A stretch of DNA of 60,859 nt from Bacteroidota bacterium (GCA_018268085.1 JAFDXE010000028.1:1-60859); one strand, 5' to 3'; positions 18,766 through 28,137 are shown, numbered from the stretch's first letter. Numbers and translations: made by a program. Notes: generated by a model from the letters alone, not told the origin.

Positions 18766-19809
18766 CTACATTTCTTCTTCAAAATATATTTTATAAAACT
18801 TTTTCCCATGCTCGTCCACTCCTTTTTCAATCAAATCCCGCCGGCCATGGATATAGATATGAAAATTCTTATCCAGTTTTAACACCGACTTAAAAAATTT
18901 CTGTTGCTTCTTCACAGCAGCCAGGTTAATATCAAACTCATCTTCTATTTCATACCTGCCTGCCGCTTCAAAATTCTTTTTGTATTCCCTGAAACTATCA
19001 ATGATCTCCGGCTGGCTGATCACTTCCGAGGCAAATTCATCTATATTAAACTGTTCGTGTGTTTTAAAGTAATCCATACTCCGGTTCATCAGTTCCAACT
19101 GGTCACTTTTTGCTGCTACAAATTTCTCCGGGAATTCATTCGTGGCAAATTGCTTACACAATGCAAGATATTTGTCGGTATGATGATAGCTGTCTGTAAC
19201 AGGCTGCACCTGTAAAAAATCATTCACCCAATATTGTGCATCCTGGTTTCTATTGGTATGATCAATCACACATACCTTATACCCTTCCGAAGCATTCGTT
19301 TTAAAAATGATACAGGCTTTGTCGGGCTTGTTGATGTTCACCCCATCTTCCTGGATCACTTCCAGGCTCTCCCCATGTTCAAAAATTTTAAGGAATGTTT
19401 CTTTGCTCTCCGATTTATATATCCCAACTGCCCGCACATAATCATTTTCGAAAGGAACATTGTCCAGCATCACCACACACAATTCTCCTTCTTTCACTTT
19501 TACATGCGTTGATTTACTATACAGGAATTGTGCAATACGGTTGCTATTTTCAATAAAGGCGTCCTTGTCTTTAAAAATAGCTGCTGCATAATTATACACT
19601 TCATTCAGGGCAAGATCATGCAGGTGTGTGAAACAATACAATTCATGTTCATTGATTGCTCCAAGAAAATATTTTACCAGCAACCGGCGAACGATATCAT
19701 CGTTTAACGTGAGTGTATTCAGCGAAAGTTTTAATGCTTCTCCCCTTGTTGGATTACCCACCTTATGCACAATGGCTCTTACTATATTTACGTTTTCAAT
19801 TCCTGTCAT
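18766..19809 (-). CDS. NdpA/YejK-like nucleoid-associated protein
   Basis: 347 residues from the ATG at 19809 (MTGIENVNIVRAIVHKVGN). An upstream in-frame extension of 15 codons would cover the promoter and is rejected. The sequence fits the 37-kDa nucleoid-associated protein family: helical N-terminus, FTHLHDLALNEVYNYAAAIF, a central beta sheet with GELCVVMLDNVPFENDYVRAVGIYKS, and a C-terminal HIYIHGRRDLIEKGVDE. Family members bind DNA, but the cellular role is poorly defined. Its mRNA appears leaderless. Confidence 0.82.
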   Translation of the reverse strand: MTGIENVNIVRAIVHKVGNPTRGEALKLSLNTLTLNDDIVRRLLVKYFLGAINEHELYCFTHLHDLALNEVYNYAAAIFKDKDAFIENSNRIAQFLYSKSTHVKVKEGELCVVMLDNVPFENDYVRAVGIYKSESKETFLKIFEHGESLEVIQEDGVNINKPDKACIIFKTNASEGYKVCVIDHTNRNQDAQYWVNDFLQVQPVTDSYHHTDKYLALCKQFATNEFPEKFVAAKSDQLELMNRSMDYFKTHEQFNIDEFASEVISQPEIIDSFREYKKNFEAAGRYEIEDEFDINLAAVKKQQKFFKSVLKLDKNFHIYIHGRRDLIEKGVDEHGKKFYKIYFEEEM

Positions 19810-19813
19810 GCCG

Positions 19814-19821
19814 CAAAAGTA
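19814..19821 (-). promoter_or_regulatory. -7 box (TACTTTTG) of the nucleoid-associated protein gene
   Basis: A perfect TAnnTTTG on the minus strand, four nt before the ATG at 19809. It supports both the start choice and a leaderless mRNA. Confidence 0.5.
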
Positions 19822-19895
19822 AGGGCGCACCATGACAACAGCGCAGGCCTGCACTATTTATTTTAAACCGTTTCTGCATCCATCCGCTATCAAAT

Positions 19896-19927
19896 AAAAA
19901 ACAGCCCCAAAAGGAGCTGTTTTTTTT
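19896..19927 (-). terminator. Terminator of fbaB
   Basis: Hairpin CAGCTCC / GGGGCTG (one G-T pair) with a 4-nt loop and a T6 tail on the minus strand, about 20 bp past the fbaB stop. Confidence 0.85.
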
Positions 19928-19946
19928 ACAGATATTTGGTAAGACC

Positions 19947-21020
19947 TTAAGCGATCGTTACATCTTTTGATAAATAAATATCCTGGATGGTATTCAGAAT
20001 TTTCACGCCTTCATCCATTGGTTTCTGGAATGATTTTCTTCCTGAGATCAAACCTGTTCCGCCTGCTCTTTTATTAATCAATGCTGTTAATGCTGCTTCT
20101 TTCAAGTCAGAATCCCCTGCAGATGCACCACCTGAATTGATCAATCCTGCCCTGCCCATGTAACAGTTAGCTACCTGGTAACGACACAAATCAATCGGGT
20201 TATCAGAAGACAAATCTGAATACATTCTCTTATCCAGTTTACCATAGCTGCTGCTTCCGGTATTCAAAGCTTTAAAACCACCATTGTTCTCCGGCAATTT
20301 TTGTTTGATAATATCTGCCTGGATAGTTGCACCGAGGTGGTTGGCCTGGCCGGTCAGATCCGCAGACACATGATAATCCACCCCATCTTTTTTAAAGGCA
20401 GAATTTCTCAGGTAACACCAAAGAATGGTTCCCATTCCAAGTTCGTGTGCTTCGGCAAATGCTTTTGCTACTTCCACAATTTGTTTACCTGCATTTTCTG
20501 AACCAAAATATATGGTAGCCCCAACAGCCGCCGCTCCCAGGTTCCATGCTTCTCTAACCGTTCCATACATTATCTGGTCAGCCTGGTTTGGATACGTTAA
20601 TAATTCATTATGATTGATCTTAACTACAAACGGAATTTTATGTGCATATTTCCTGGCAGTCATTCCCAATACGCCATAAGTTGTGGCCACTGCATTACAA
20701 CCACCTTCGATAGCCAGTTTAATAATATTTTCAGGATCAAAATAAATCGGGTTTGGTGCGAAAGATGCACCGGCACTGTGTTCAATGCCCTGGTCTACCG
20801 GCAAAATCGACATGTAACCTGTACCTGCCAGCCTTCCCGTGTTATAAATTCTTCCGAGGCTGTTTAAAGTAGGCACATTTCTGTCGGAAACACCAAATAC
20901 ATTATCTAAGAAATCCGGAGAAGGTAAAACCAGATTTTCTTTCGGAATAGTCTTACACTTATGTTCCAGTAAACCTTCATTTTCCTTCCCTATAAGGGAT
21001 ACAATTTTGTCATATTTCAT
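19947..21020 (-). CDS. fbaB: Class I fructose-bisphosphate aldolase (DhnA/FbaB type)
   Basis: 357 residues. It cleaves fructose 1,6-bisphosphate to two triose phosphates in glycolysis/gluconeogenesis through a Schiff-base lysine. Family signatures are [58 protein letters not shown], the [16 protein letters not shown] phosphate loop and [20 protein letters not shown] near the C-terminus. The probable catalytic lysine lies in the IPFVVKIN strand or its C-terminal neighbours; I cannot assign it firmly. Monocistronic with its own terminator. Confidence 0.95.
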   Translation of the reverse strand: MKYDKIVSLIGKENEGLLEHKCKTIPKENLVLPSPDFLDNVFGVSDRNVPTLNSLGRIYNTGRLAGTGYMSILPVDQGIEHSAGASFAPNPIYFDPENIIKLAIEGGCNAVATTYGVLGMTARKYAHKIPFVVKINHNELLTYPNQADQIMYGTVREAWNLGAAAVGATIYFGSENAGKQIVEVAKAFAEAHELGMGTILWCYLRNSAFKKDGVDYHVSADLTGQANHLGATIQADIIKQKLPENNGGFKALNTGSSSYGKLDKRMYSDLSSDNPIDLCRYQVANCYMGRAGLINSGGASAGDSDLKEAALTALINKRAGGTGLISGRKSFQKPMDEGVKILNTIQDIYLSKDVTIA

Positions 21021-21563
21021 ATATCGCTTTTTTTAAAGATTAAATTTACGCTTAATTCGTTTTTCAGAATCTTGTTTTTCAATTTTAATTTCTATCCTGC
21101 TTTTGCCATAACGCTTCTGAATGAATATGAATTCCACTTAAAATTCATTCATTGTTTTAATTGTTCTTTTTTGTTTCGCCAAAAAAGAACGAAAAAAGGC
21201 GACCCGGAATCGATTACGGCCCGATTCCGGGTTGATTCCCTGATTAAACTTTTGTACTACTGTAAATTCAACTTTTGTTCCCTGATTGTTGAATACAGCA
21301 CATTATGCATTCATTATAAGCTAACTTCTACTAAAGCATGATATTGTTTGTTGCTAATCGCTCTCAACTCACAGCTTCTAACTCCATTCGGGTGCAAATA
21401 AAAACGTTTATGCATTAAATTCAAAAGAAAATGGCCGAATTCAATTTAATTTTTGCATGGAAGCATAGTGGATACGAATAATTTCCGCTGTATAAACTTA
21501 AGTTGGCATGGTACGGCTCCCCTTTTTTAAAATTAGTCCTCATCTTTGCAGAAATCGTATAGC
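21021..21563. other. Intergenic region upstream of pdxJ and fbaB
   Basis: About 540 bp between divergent fbaB and pdxJ. It contains two adjacent inverted repeats (21163-21231, listed separately) and a -7-like CATCTTTG at 21541-21548 before pdxJ. An open frame of 89 codons (21072-21341) crosses both palindromes and has no family resemblance, so I treat it as noncoding. Confidence 0.5.
21163..21231. repeat. Pair of perfect inverted repeats
   Basis: IR1 is GTTCTTTTTT (21163-21172) with AAAAAAGAAC (21181-21190) around an 8-nt loop. IR2 is CCCGGAATCG (21203-21212) with CGATTCCGGG (21222-21231) around a 9-nt loop. They sit 12 bp apart and could be a small dispersed palindromic element. Confidence 0.75.
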
Positions 21564-22298
21564 ATGACAAAACTTTCCGTTAACATCAACAAATTTGCAA
21601 CCCTGCGCAACTCACGCGGGGGTAATAATCCAAACCTGGTGAAAGCTGCAATAGATATCGAGCGTTTTGGTGCAAACGGTATTACCGTACATCCACGCCC
21701 CGATGAACGGCACATACGTTACCAGGATGTGTATGATCTTAAAAAAGTAATCACTACCGAATTCAATATTGAAGGCAATCCCACAGAACAAAAATTCGTT
21801 GAACTGGTATTGGCTAATAAACCTACCCAGGTAACACTTGTACCCGATGCTCTGGGGCAACTTACCAGCAACCACGGCTGGAATACCGTTGAATATGCTG
21901 ACTATCTTACGAACATTATTGCTGTGTTTAAAAACGCCGGCATCAGGGTATCCATATTTGTAGATCCTGATGCAGATATGGTAGCTGCAGCTAAACTAAC
22001 GGGAACGGACAGGGTAGAATTGTACACAGAATCCTATGCGAAAGATTTTGCTGCAGGAAACAAAGAAAAAGCCATTGCTCCTTTTATTGCCGCTGCACAA
22101 AAAGCAAAGGAAGTAAACCTCGGTATTAATGCAGGTCATGATCTTGATTTACAAAACCTGAACTACTTCTGCAGGAATATTCCCGGATTATTAGAAGTGT
22201 CGATCGGCCATGCATTGGTTTGTGATGCGTTGTATTATGGACTGGAGAATGTAGTGCAGATGTATAAGAAACAATGCGAGGATGGGGTGACGGGATAA
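21564..22298 (+). CDS. pdxJ: Pyridoxine 5'-phosphate synthase
   Basis: 244 residues from the ATG at 21564. It condenses 1-deoxyxylulose 5-phosphate with 3-amino-2-oxopropyl phosphate to give pyridoxine 5'-phosphate in the DXP-dependent vitamin B6 pathway. Signatures are [68 protein letters not shown] and [12 protein letters not shown], with a [20 protein letters not shown]-terminus. Full length. A near-consensus -7 box (CATCTTTG) ends 15 nt upstream. Confidence 0.97.
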   Translation: MTKLSVNINKFATLRNSRGGNNPNLVKAAIDIERFGANGITVHPRPDERHIRYQDVYDLKKVITTEFNIEGNPTEQKFVELVLANKPTQVTLVPDALGQLTSNHGWNTVEYADYLTNIIAVFKNAGIRVSIFVDPDADMVAAAKLTGTDRVELYTESYAKDFAAGNKEKAIAPFIAAAQKAKEVNLGINAGHDLDLQNLNYFCRNIPGLLEVSIGHALVCDALYYGLENVVQMYKKQCEDGVTG

Positions 22299-22450
22299 CT
22301 AGCCGATTTGTATATGACGGATATAAATGTTTACCAGGCAATTTTTTCCTGGTGTTACGTATTGCAATTATGCCTTAATAATAAAAAGGTAATTTGGCTA
22401 TTAAAAAAAACTTTGCGTTTCTTTCTGCCCAGGTGGGATTAATCTAAAAA

Positions 22451-23536
22451 TCACTTTAGCAAACTTTCCAACTTACTCTCTAATGCAGCGCCCCGAAGAT
22501 TTTTTGCAATCACGATTCCCGAAGGATCAACAAGAAAATTCTGCGGTATGCTTGATATCTGGAATTGCTGCGCCACGGAATTCTGCCAGAATTTTAAATC
22601 GCTCATATGCGTCCACGTTAGTCCGTCATCATTAATGGCTTTAATCCATGCCTCTTTGTTTTTATCCAGCGATACACCCAGTACCGTAAAATTCTTGTCT
22701 TTAAAACGATTGAAGGCATTCAATACATTCGGATTTTCCTGGCGGCACGGTCCGCACCAGCTTGCCCAAAAATCAACCAATACATATTTCCCTTTCAGCG
22801 AAGAAAGTTTTACCATCTTTCCTGAAGTATCCGGTTGTTCAAAATCCGGCAATGGCTTTCCAACCGGATTTCTTTTGGCTTCATCAACCATTTGCCCGAT
22901 ATAGGCACCAATTGGAGACGACTTCACTGTTTCTTCAAGATTGTTATACAACTGTTCCAGCAATACGTCATTCTTAGTAAGAAAATAGTTCCGGTAAATA
23001 GCCAGTGGCGCTACATAAGAACCCTTATATTTCTTTGCAAATTCCTCCGTAATTACAGCGGCTTTATTTACTGCGTCTGCATCGGAATGTTCCTGTTCAT
23101 TGAATAGTTTCTGATACGGACCTATCTGCTTATTAAACGCAATAAAATCATCATTGGTAGGAGATCCTTTTACAACTGCCTGGTCAATCGCATCTTTATT
23201 TCCCGTAATCGTGATCACGCTGTTATCAATAAACATCGTAATATACGGACCTGTTTTATTGAATGAGATCAGTTTAACATCCGGGTAAGAGAGTTTACCT
23301 GTAAAACTAAATTTTCCATTGCTGATCGTTGTTGTTAATTCCGGCTGACCATTTTGCCCGTTCAGTAAATCTACCGGGGTCCCGTCTGCAAAACCTGTCA
23401 TCGTACCGTTAATGGTATAACTATCGGCTGCAGGTTTAGGCGCTTCCACAACTTTCGCCTTCGTAACTTTCTTTGCTTTAACCTGCGCAAAACCTGCAAA
23501 AGGAATCAGCATCAGTACCAGGAAATATTTCTTCAT
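22451..23536 (-). CDS. TlpA-like thiol-disulfide oxidoreductase with DUF4369 domain
   Basis: 361 residues from MKKYFLVLMLIPFAGFAQ. The nine codons upstream start with TTG and are not needed. After the signal peptide, a DUF4369-type beta domain (YTINGTMTGFADGTPVDLLNG) spans roughly residues 40-140. The C-terminal third is a TlpA/AhpC-TSA thioredoxin fold with the redox motif WASWCGPCRQENP and a cis-Pro region SSIPQNFLVDPSG. It is periplasmic or envelope-located and presumably reduces disulfides; the partner is unknown. This architecture is very common and multi-copy in Bacteroidota. Confidence 0.9.
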   Translation of the reverse strand: MKKYFLVLMLIPFAGFAQVKAKKVTKAKVVEAPKPAADSYTINGTMTGFADGTPVDLLNGQNGQPELTTTISNGKFSFTGKLSYPDVKLISFNKTGPYITMFIDNSVITITGNKDAIDQAVVKGSPTNDDFIAFNKQIGPYQKLFNEQEHSDADAVNKAAVITEEFAKKYKGSYVAPLAIYRNYFLTKNDVLLEQLYNNLEETVKSSPIGAYIGQMVDEAKRNPVGKPLPDFEQPDTSGKMVKLSSLKGKYVLVDFWASWCGPCRQENPNVLNAFNRFKDKNFTVLGVSLDKNKEAWIKAINDDGLTWTHMSDLKFWQNSVAQQFQISSIPQNFLVDPSGIVIAKNLRGAALESKLESLLK

Positions 23537-23627
23537 TACAAATGATTTTATCTTGCTAAACAACAGCTATGCAATTTAATTTGTTTTCGGGTTTTTACCT
23601 AACCATTACTGAAATTTGGAAGTAGCT

Positions 23628-24272
23628 TTACAATTTTTTGTTTTGTTTTAACCCATGCATAAATTGTAATATCAGCGACATATCCTTATTTCCCGGTTCC
23701 TTCTCAAAATGACTGTTAATGTCTACCGCAAAAAAATCGGGATGTTTGTAACTATTGATCAATGCTGCATCTTCCGGGCGAATGCCGCCGCCAAGAAAAA
23801 ACGGTTTTTCAATTTTTGCCCCGCCTATCTTTTTCCAGTCGAATTTTTTTCCTTCACTACCCACCCCTTTTTTGGGTGCTTTATCAAACAGGTAATAATC
23901 ACACACTTCATCAAAAGGTTTAATCATTTTATCAATCGCATTTGCATCTTCATCTCCTATCCTGAATGTTTTAATTACTTCCAGTTCTGCAGAAATGCCT
24001 TCACACAATTCCGGTGACTCCTCTCCATGAAACTGTACAAGGTCGAGTTCATAATCCTCAACGGCTTTCATAATTTCATCATACGATGCATTTTTAAAAA
24101 TACCTACAGTTTTAATATCGAGATCAGCTTTTTTAATTGCCTTCTTGTCAAAATTATCTACCGCATATCTGGGCGAAGGTTTATAAAATATCAGCCCGGC
24201 AAAATCTACATTCAACCCGTCGAGTTGTTGCAACTGTTTCATATTCGTAATGCCACTTACTTTAACGTTCAT
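23628..24272 (-). CDS. trpF: Phosphoribosylanthranilate isomerase with Cys-to-Ser substitution
   Basis: 214 residues with a TIM-barrel TrpF pattern: FAGLIFYKPSPRYA, VGIFKNA, LDLVQFHGEESPE, YYLFDKAPKKGVGSEGKKFDW, PFFLGGGIRPEDA and FFAVDINSHFEKEPGNKD. The general-acid Asp corresponds to D130 in YLFDK. The usual N-terminal motif K(V/I)CG, whose cysteine acts as general base, reads KVSG here (Ser6, codon AGT). In the Trp pathway it isomerises PRA to CdRP. It lies 62 bp downstream of trpG on the same strand, so the two are probably co-transcribed. No other trp genes are in the window. Confidence 0.88.
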   Translation of the reverse strand: MNVKVSGITNMKQLQQLDGLNVDFAGLIFYKPSPRYAVDNFDKKAIKKADLDIKTVGIFKNASYDEIMKAVEDYELDLVQFHGEESPELCEGISAELEVIKTFRIGDEDANAIDKMIKPFDEVCDYYLFDKAPKKGVGSEGKKFDWKKIGGAKIEKPFFLGGGIRPEDAALINSYKHPDFFAVDINSHFEKEPGNKDMSLILQFMHGLKQNKKL

Positions 24273-24334
24273 ATTTGTTTGTTTGATTGATTGGATTAAA
24301 TAAAGATAGAATAATTGAAATTGATAATACGGAT

Positions 24335-24904
24335 TTATGCCTGCAGCCAGTTGCGTATGATTTGCTCACCACAGGGCGTTAATATACTTTCAGGATGAAA
24401 CTGAACAGACTGCACATCATATTTTGTATGCTGCATGGCCATAACATTTCCGTTCATGTCTTCGGCAGTAATAGCTAATGAAGAGGGCAACTCCTGCCTG
24501 TTCACAACCCAGCTATGATATCTGCCAACAATTTCTACAGGGGAAAGTCCTTTAAACAGGTTTGCATTTGCATCAGTTATTTTCATTTCGGTAGCTACGC
24601 CATGAAATACTTCTTCCAGGTTTACCAGTGATCCTCCAAACGCTTCTGCAATTGCCTGGTGACCTAAACAAACGCCCAGTATGGATTTGCCTGCCGCATA
24701 TTCTTTTATCAATGGAATCAGTAACCCGGCTTCAACAGGCAAACCCGGCCCCGGCGATAAAATAATCTTATCATATGCCTTTACTGCTTCAAGTGAAATG
24801 CTGTCGTTAAGAAATACATCCACTTTTGTATGCAGTATTTTTTCAACCAGGTGAACAAGGTTGTAGGTAAATGAATCATAATTATCGAACACGAGGATCT
24901 TCAA
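24335..24904 (-). CDS. trpG: Anthranilate/para-aminobenzoate synthase glutamine amidotransferase subunit
   Basis: 189 residues. The family N-terminus MKILVFDNYDSFTYNLVH begins at a TTG codon; no in-frame ATG is nearby. Class I glutaminase signatures are ILSPGPGLP, the nucleophile in GVCLGHQAIAEAFGG (Cys79) and VQSVQFHPESILTPCGE with the catalytic His and Glu. It supplies ammonia to TrpE or PabB. Proximity to trpF favours a tryptophan role, but a pabA role cannot be excluded by sequence alone. Confidence 0.93.
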   Translation of the reverse strand: MKILVFDNYDSFTYNLVHLVEKILHTKVDVFLNDSISLEAVKAYDKIILSPGPGLPVEAGLLIPLIKEYAAGKSILGVCLGHQAIAEAFGGSLVNLEEVFHGVATEMKITDANANLFKGLSPVEIVGRYHSWVVNRQELPSSLAITAEDMNGNVMAMQHTKYDVQSVQFHPESILTPCGEQIIRNWLQA

Positions 24905-25035
24905 TGCTAAAAAAATTACGGCTGCAAGTTAAGGGATGAACGTAACAAGGAATACAAACTGCTGCTTTGCTTTTGTGTGGCGGTATTGAATTTTATTTTT
25001 TCAACAAATATGGCAATTGGCATTTATTTTTGGAG

Positions 25036-25317
25036 ATGGAAATTTTAACCAATATCGAACATGGAAGGGGTGCATTTTATATTGAGTTGAACAATGAGCG
25101 GCTTGCGGAAATGGACTTTACCCTTTCTCTTCATACACTTACGATCCTGCACACGGAAGTGAGTGAACAATTGCAGGGACAACAAATCGGGAAGCGGCTC
25201 GTTGCATTTGCCGCCGATTATGCAAGAGCAAACCAGCTAAAAATTATTCCTTTATGCCCTTATGCCAATGCTGTTTTTAAAAAGAATCATGATGCGTATG
25301 CAGATGTACTGGCCTGA
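25036..25317 (+). CDS. Small GNAT-like N-acetyltransferase (YidJ/COG2388 type)
   Basis: 93 residues from the ATG at 25036 (MEILTNIEHGRGAFYIEL). An in-frame extension upstream is not supported by the family length. It has the short GNAT core: LHTEVSEQLQGQQIGKRLVAFAADYARANQLKIIPLCPYANAVFKKN, with acetyl-CoA loop QGQQIG and the conserved CPYA motif of this subfamily. The substrate is unknown. Divergent from trpG. Confidence 0.88.
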   Translation: MEILTNIEHGRGAFYIELNNERLAEMDFTLSLHTLTILHTEVSEQLQGQQIGKRLVAFAADYARANQLKIIPLCPYANAVFKKNHDAYADVLA

Positions 25318-25371
25318 GATTTTTAAGAACCCGTTAACCAAATTACCGCAGCTAACGATCATCTTTGCAGC

Positions 25372-25770
25372 ATGAATACAACAGGTTTACTTATCGCCAT
25401 CGGAATAGCCATTTCTCCCGGTATCAAAGCGCAGAAGGTAGATAGCATTTATGTTCATTTGTATACTGACAGTCTTAAAAAAGGAACCTACAATTACATC
25501 AATATAGACGGTCGTTTACAGAATGGCAGATACATTCCACTCGATACTACCCTGCTTGTTTTTTCCAGTTCTCATGGAAAATTTACCGGCAACACCCTGT
25601 GGATTGAACCTGACACAAAAGAAGAAAAAGTTGCCATTGAAGTAATGCTTAAAAATAATCCTGCTGTAAAAAAAGCTTTTACATTGTTCATTAAGAAAAA
25701 AGAAGACGGCCCTTTATTGCAGGAAGCAGATATACGCCAACATAAACAAACAGGCAACAGGAAAAATTAA
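25372..25770 (+). CDS. Exported protein of unknown function
   Basis: 132 residues. A short hydrophobic N-terminus (TTGLLIAIGIAISPGIKAQ) looks like a signal peptide. The rest forms predicted beta strands (SIYVHLYTDSLKKGTYNYINIDGRL, TLLVFSSSHGKFTGNTLWIEPD) and ends in a basic tail. No family was recognised. A -7-like CATCTTTG (25360-25367) ends 4 nt before the ATG, and a bidirectional terminator follows. Confidence 0.7.
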   Translation: MNTTGLLIAIGIAISPGIKAQKVDSIYVHLYTDSLKKGTYNYINIDGRLQNGRYIPLDTTLLVFSSSHGKFTGNTLWIEPDTKEEKVAIEVMLKNNPAVKKAFTLFIKKKEDGPLLQEADIRQHKQTGNRKN

Positions 25771-25785
25771 GTTCTTCCCGCAATT

Positions 25786-25819
25786 AAAAAAGGTTGACAC
25801 GAAACGGTCAACCTTTTTT
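25786..25819. terminator. Bidirectional terminator
   Basis: A long hairpin (AAAAAGGTTGAC / GTCAACCTTTTT) flanked by A and T runs lies between the convergent genes ending at 25770 (+) and 25840 (-), and can serve both. Confidence 0.85.
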
Positions 25820-25839
25820 AATTTGATTATGTTTAATGC

Positions 25840-26493
25840 TTACGCAAACTTTTTTGCATCTTCCAGGAATTTCGCCAGCCCTATATCTGTGAGTGGATGT
25901 TTAAGTAATCCAAGAATAGAATCTAACGGGCAGGTGCAAACGTCGGCACCGGCTTCTGCACATTTAATGATGTGATTTGGATTGCGGATAGATGCTGCCA
26001 GGATTTCGGTTTCAAATCCCTGAACAGAATAGATCTGGCGCAACTGGTGAATGAGTTCCATGCCATCCCAGCCACTGTCATCAATTCTTCCAATAAACGG
26101 CGACACATAGGTTGCTCCCGCTTTCGCCGCCAGTATGGCCTGGCCTGCAGAAAATACCAATGTGCAATTTGTTTTGATACCATTTTCCGTAAACCATTTG
26201 ATGGCTTTGATACCATCTTTGATCATCGGAACTTTTACAACTATATTTTCATGAATGGCTGCCAGTTTTTTTCCCTCAGCAATAATGCCATCAACATCTG
26301 TTGAAATTACTTCCGCACTAATGTCACCATCTACCATTTCACAGATATCCTTGTAATGTTTCATCACTGCTTCCTGTCCTTTAATACCTTCTTTAGCCAT
26401 TAAAGACGGATTGGTGGTAACGCCATCCAGTATCCCGAGGTCGTTAGCTTCTTTAATTTGGGCGAGGTTGGCTGTATCGATAAAGAATTTCAT
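25840..26493 (-). CDS. fsa: Transaldolase-family fructose-6-phosphate aldolase
   Basis: 217 residues from MKFFIDTANLAQIKEAND; the longer frame starts with TTG. It belongs to the small transaldolase/FSA family: DGVTTNPSLMAKEG, the Schiff-base strand NIVVKVPM (catalytic Lys), TNCTLVFSAGQA, YVSPFIGRIDDSG, EILAASIRNPNH and DVCTCPLDSI. The length matches the short FSA/TalC subgroup. Whether the activity is transaldolase (pentose phosphate pathway) or F6P aldolase cannot be decided from sequence. A -7 box at 26550-26557 gives a leader of about 50 nt. Confidence 0.92.
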   Translation of the reverse strand: MKFFIDTANLAQIKEANDLGILDGVTTNPSLMAKEGIKGQEAVMKHYKDICEMVDGDISAEVISTDVDGIIAEGKKLAAIHENIVVKVPMIKDGIKAIKWFTENGIKTNCTLVFSAGQAILAAKAGATYVSPFIGRIDDSGWDGMELIHQLRQIYSVQGFETEILAASIRNPNHIIKCAEAGADVCTCPLDSILGLLKHPLTDIGLAKFLEDAKKFA

Positions 26494-26549
26494 AAAAATG
26501 TACAATTTAAGATGTGAGGAGAATGATGAAATCGTTACAATTTCGCGGG

Positions 26550-26557
26550 CAAAGATA
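26550..26557 (-). promoter_or_regulatory. -7 box (TATCTTTG) for the transaldolase gene
   Basis: A perfect TAnnTTTG on the minus strand, 56 nt before the ATG at 26493. Confidence 0.4.
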
Positions 26558-26636
26558 GGATTTGAGGCAGTAAGAAAGTAAAAATTTACTTACAAAATAC
26601 ACCTGGAAAAAGTATTGACCAGCCCCAATAAAAAAC

Positions 26637-26733
26637 GGCAAGTTACTTACATCGCACCGCTCAACCATCTACCCTTGCTACCTTCCGGTCCTGGGGGAGT
26701 TCAACAGGAGCTGGTCGTATAAGACTTGCCGGG
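26637..26733 (-). ncRNA. ffs: Signal recognition particle RNA, small bacterial type (4.5S-like)
   Basis: On the minus strand the ~97-nt sequence has the conserved SRP Alu-less hairpin. It contains GACCAGCTCCTGTTGAAC, CCCCCAGGACCGGAAGGTAG with the GGAA tetraloop, and AGCAAGGG (internal loop and helix 8). The ends pair (CGGCAAGT with ACTTGCCG) and a T6 run follows the 3' end. The RNA pairs with Ffh to target inner-membrane and secreted proteins. Ends are inferred from the stem and are accurate to a few nt. Confidence 0.92.
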
Positions 26734-26736
26734 CGC

Positions 26737-26744
26737 AAATATAG
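26737..26744 (-). promoter_or_regulatory. -7 box (TATATTTG) of the SRP RNA gene
   Basis: A perfect TAnnTTTG just upstream of the SRP RNA 5' end on the minus strand. Confidence 0.55.
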
Positions 26745-26841
26745 GGCATCCATTCCAAAATTTGAAAATGAATGAGGAATAAAAAAAGAATGTGCAGGAT
26801 TATGTACACGGGCTAATGCCGTTGTACCAAAAAAACCGCGG

Positions 26842-28137
26842 CTAGAAACTAAACCCGGGTTTATCGGTACGGGAATCAATATTGGCAATACCAATTAACT
26901 GGTCGCTGCGATCTGTAAATGATTTATAGTAAACAAGTATGGTATACGCATTTTCCGTTTCGTAGTAATTTCCCTCCAGTTCAGTTCTCACTGACGGATT
27001 ATTCTTATCAACGAGTATGTAGGTATAATTGTAGTACCCCTGCTTTAAATAAGCTTTGCATTCGTATTTGTAAGTATCCGGATTGTAGGTCATTTTCCAT
27101 TTATCCGAAAAATCGTAACCGGTAAAACCGCCGGCGAGGTAGAGATCTTTGTTCGGGTATGCGGTACCGTCAACCTGGGCGAACGTAAAATAAACGGTAG
27201 CATAATCTCCCTGCCAGAAAGGATTTATAGACTCATACGTTGTTATCGCATACGAACCGTTCAGATCAGCAAAATAAATATACCGTTGCCCCGAACGATC
27301 CATATCCGTTTTAAGATATATATCCGTAAATGTTTTTGTTCTTACGGAATGATCCACCCGGTCGCTTTCCAGGCTAAAACTCCTGAGATCAAGCCATCGC
27401 CATTCCTTACCTGCCGGGAACACGCCGATATTTTCTGCTGTATAATCCAATACGTCTCCCCTTACAAATGTTGGTACAATATCGCGTTGAGCAATATCCC
27501 ACCTGTTGTTTTGCAGGATCACCACTTTCACCTGTTGTGCTGCGCTAAAAGTATTGATGCCTTTTATATTAATATTAAAACGGATTTTCTGATGTGAATT
27601 GAATTTATCTGGTGTAAAAGGCTGCACCACTGCTGCAGACACTGCTGCTTTTTGTTCAACAACCAGCAACTGTTTGGTAAAGGCAAGTTTGGATGTATCT
27701 GCATCAAGAAAAACTTTCAGCAGGTAATTGCCAGATTTAATCGGGGCCGAATTCCTGTCGGGCAAAAAAGCCTGGTAATGCGTGTAGCGGGTAAGCGCAA
27801 GAGAAGAATACCGGTATGTTGAAATGCGGTTTTGTGTAAATCCTTTTAAATAATCAAACGGGCTTAGGTTAACGGGGTTCCAGTTATAATCGCACAAAAC
27901 AAAAGTGTAATAGTAACTTTTTACATTTCCATCAAGATCATCAAAATCGAGTTCAAGTTGTCCGCCGCTGTTTAATACAAATACGGGCATGCTTTGCTGG
28001 TTGCCATAGGTAAACAACTGAGCCGTTTGTATATTGGGCATATATACTTTTTCTACCTGCTGTGCAGAAACGGAAATCCCTGTAATTACATTAATCAAAA
28101 GGAGAACCACTATGCGAATGATGCGGAAGAAATTCAT
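26842..28137 (-). CDS. Type IX secretion system plug protein (DUF5103)
   Basis: 431 residues with a signal peptide (IIRIVVLLLINVITGISVSA). The pattern matches DUF5103: KVYMPNIQTAQLF, LELDFDDLDGNVKSYYYTFVLCDYNWNP, LSPFDYLKGFTQNRIS, YTHYQAFLPD and KSGNYLLKVFLD. C-terminal parts (DLYLAGGFTGYDFSDKWKM, YKCKAYLKQGYYNYTY) also fit. In Flavobacterium the homologue plugs the SprA translocon channel of the T9SS. It is therefore expected in the periplasm or outer membrane. It fits with the large exported proteins at the left end of the window. Confidence 0.9.
   Translation of the reverse strand: MNFFRIIRIVVLLLINVITGISVSAQQVEKVYMPNIQTAQLFTYGNQQSMPVFVLNSGGQLELDFDDLDGNVKSYYYTFVLCDYNWNPVNLSPFDYLKGFTQNRISTYRYSSLALTRYTHYQAFLPDRNSAPIKSGNYLLKVFLDADTSKLAFTKQLLVVEQKAAVSAAVVQPFTPDKFNSHQKIRFNINIKGINTFSAAQQVKVVILQNNRWDIAQRDIVPTFVRGDVLDYTAENIGVFPAGKEWRWLDLRSFSLESDRVDHSVRTKTFTDIYLKTDMDRSGQRYIYFADLNGSYAITTYESINPFWQGDYATVYFTFAQVDGTAYPNKDLYLAGGFTGYDFSDKWKMTYNPDTYKYECKAYLKQGYYNYTYILVDKNNPSVRTELEGNYYETENAYTILVYYKSFTDRSDQLIGIANIDSRTDKPGFSF

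Noticed and set aside
26661..26894. 77-codon frame over the SRP RNA
   Set aside because: It lies across the conserved SRP RNA and the plug-gene 3' end.
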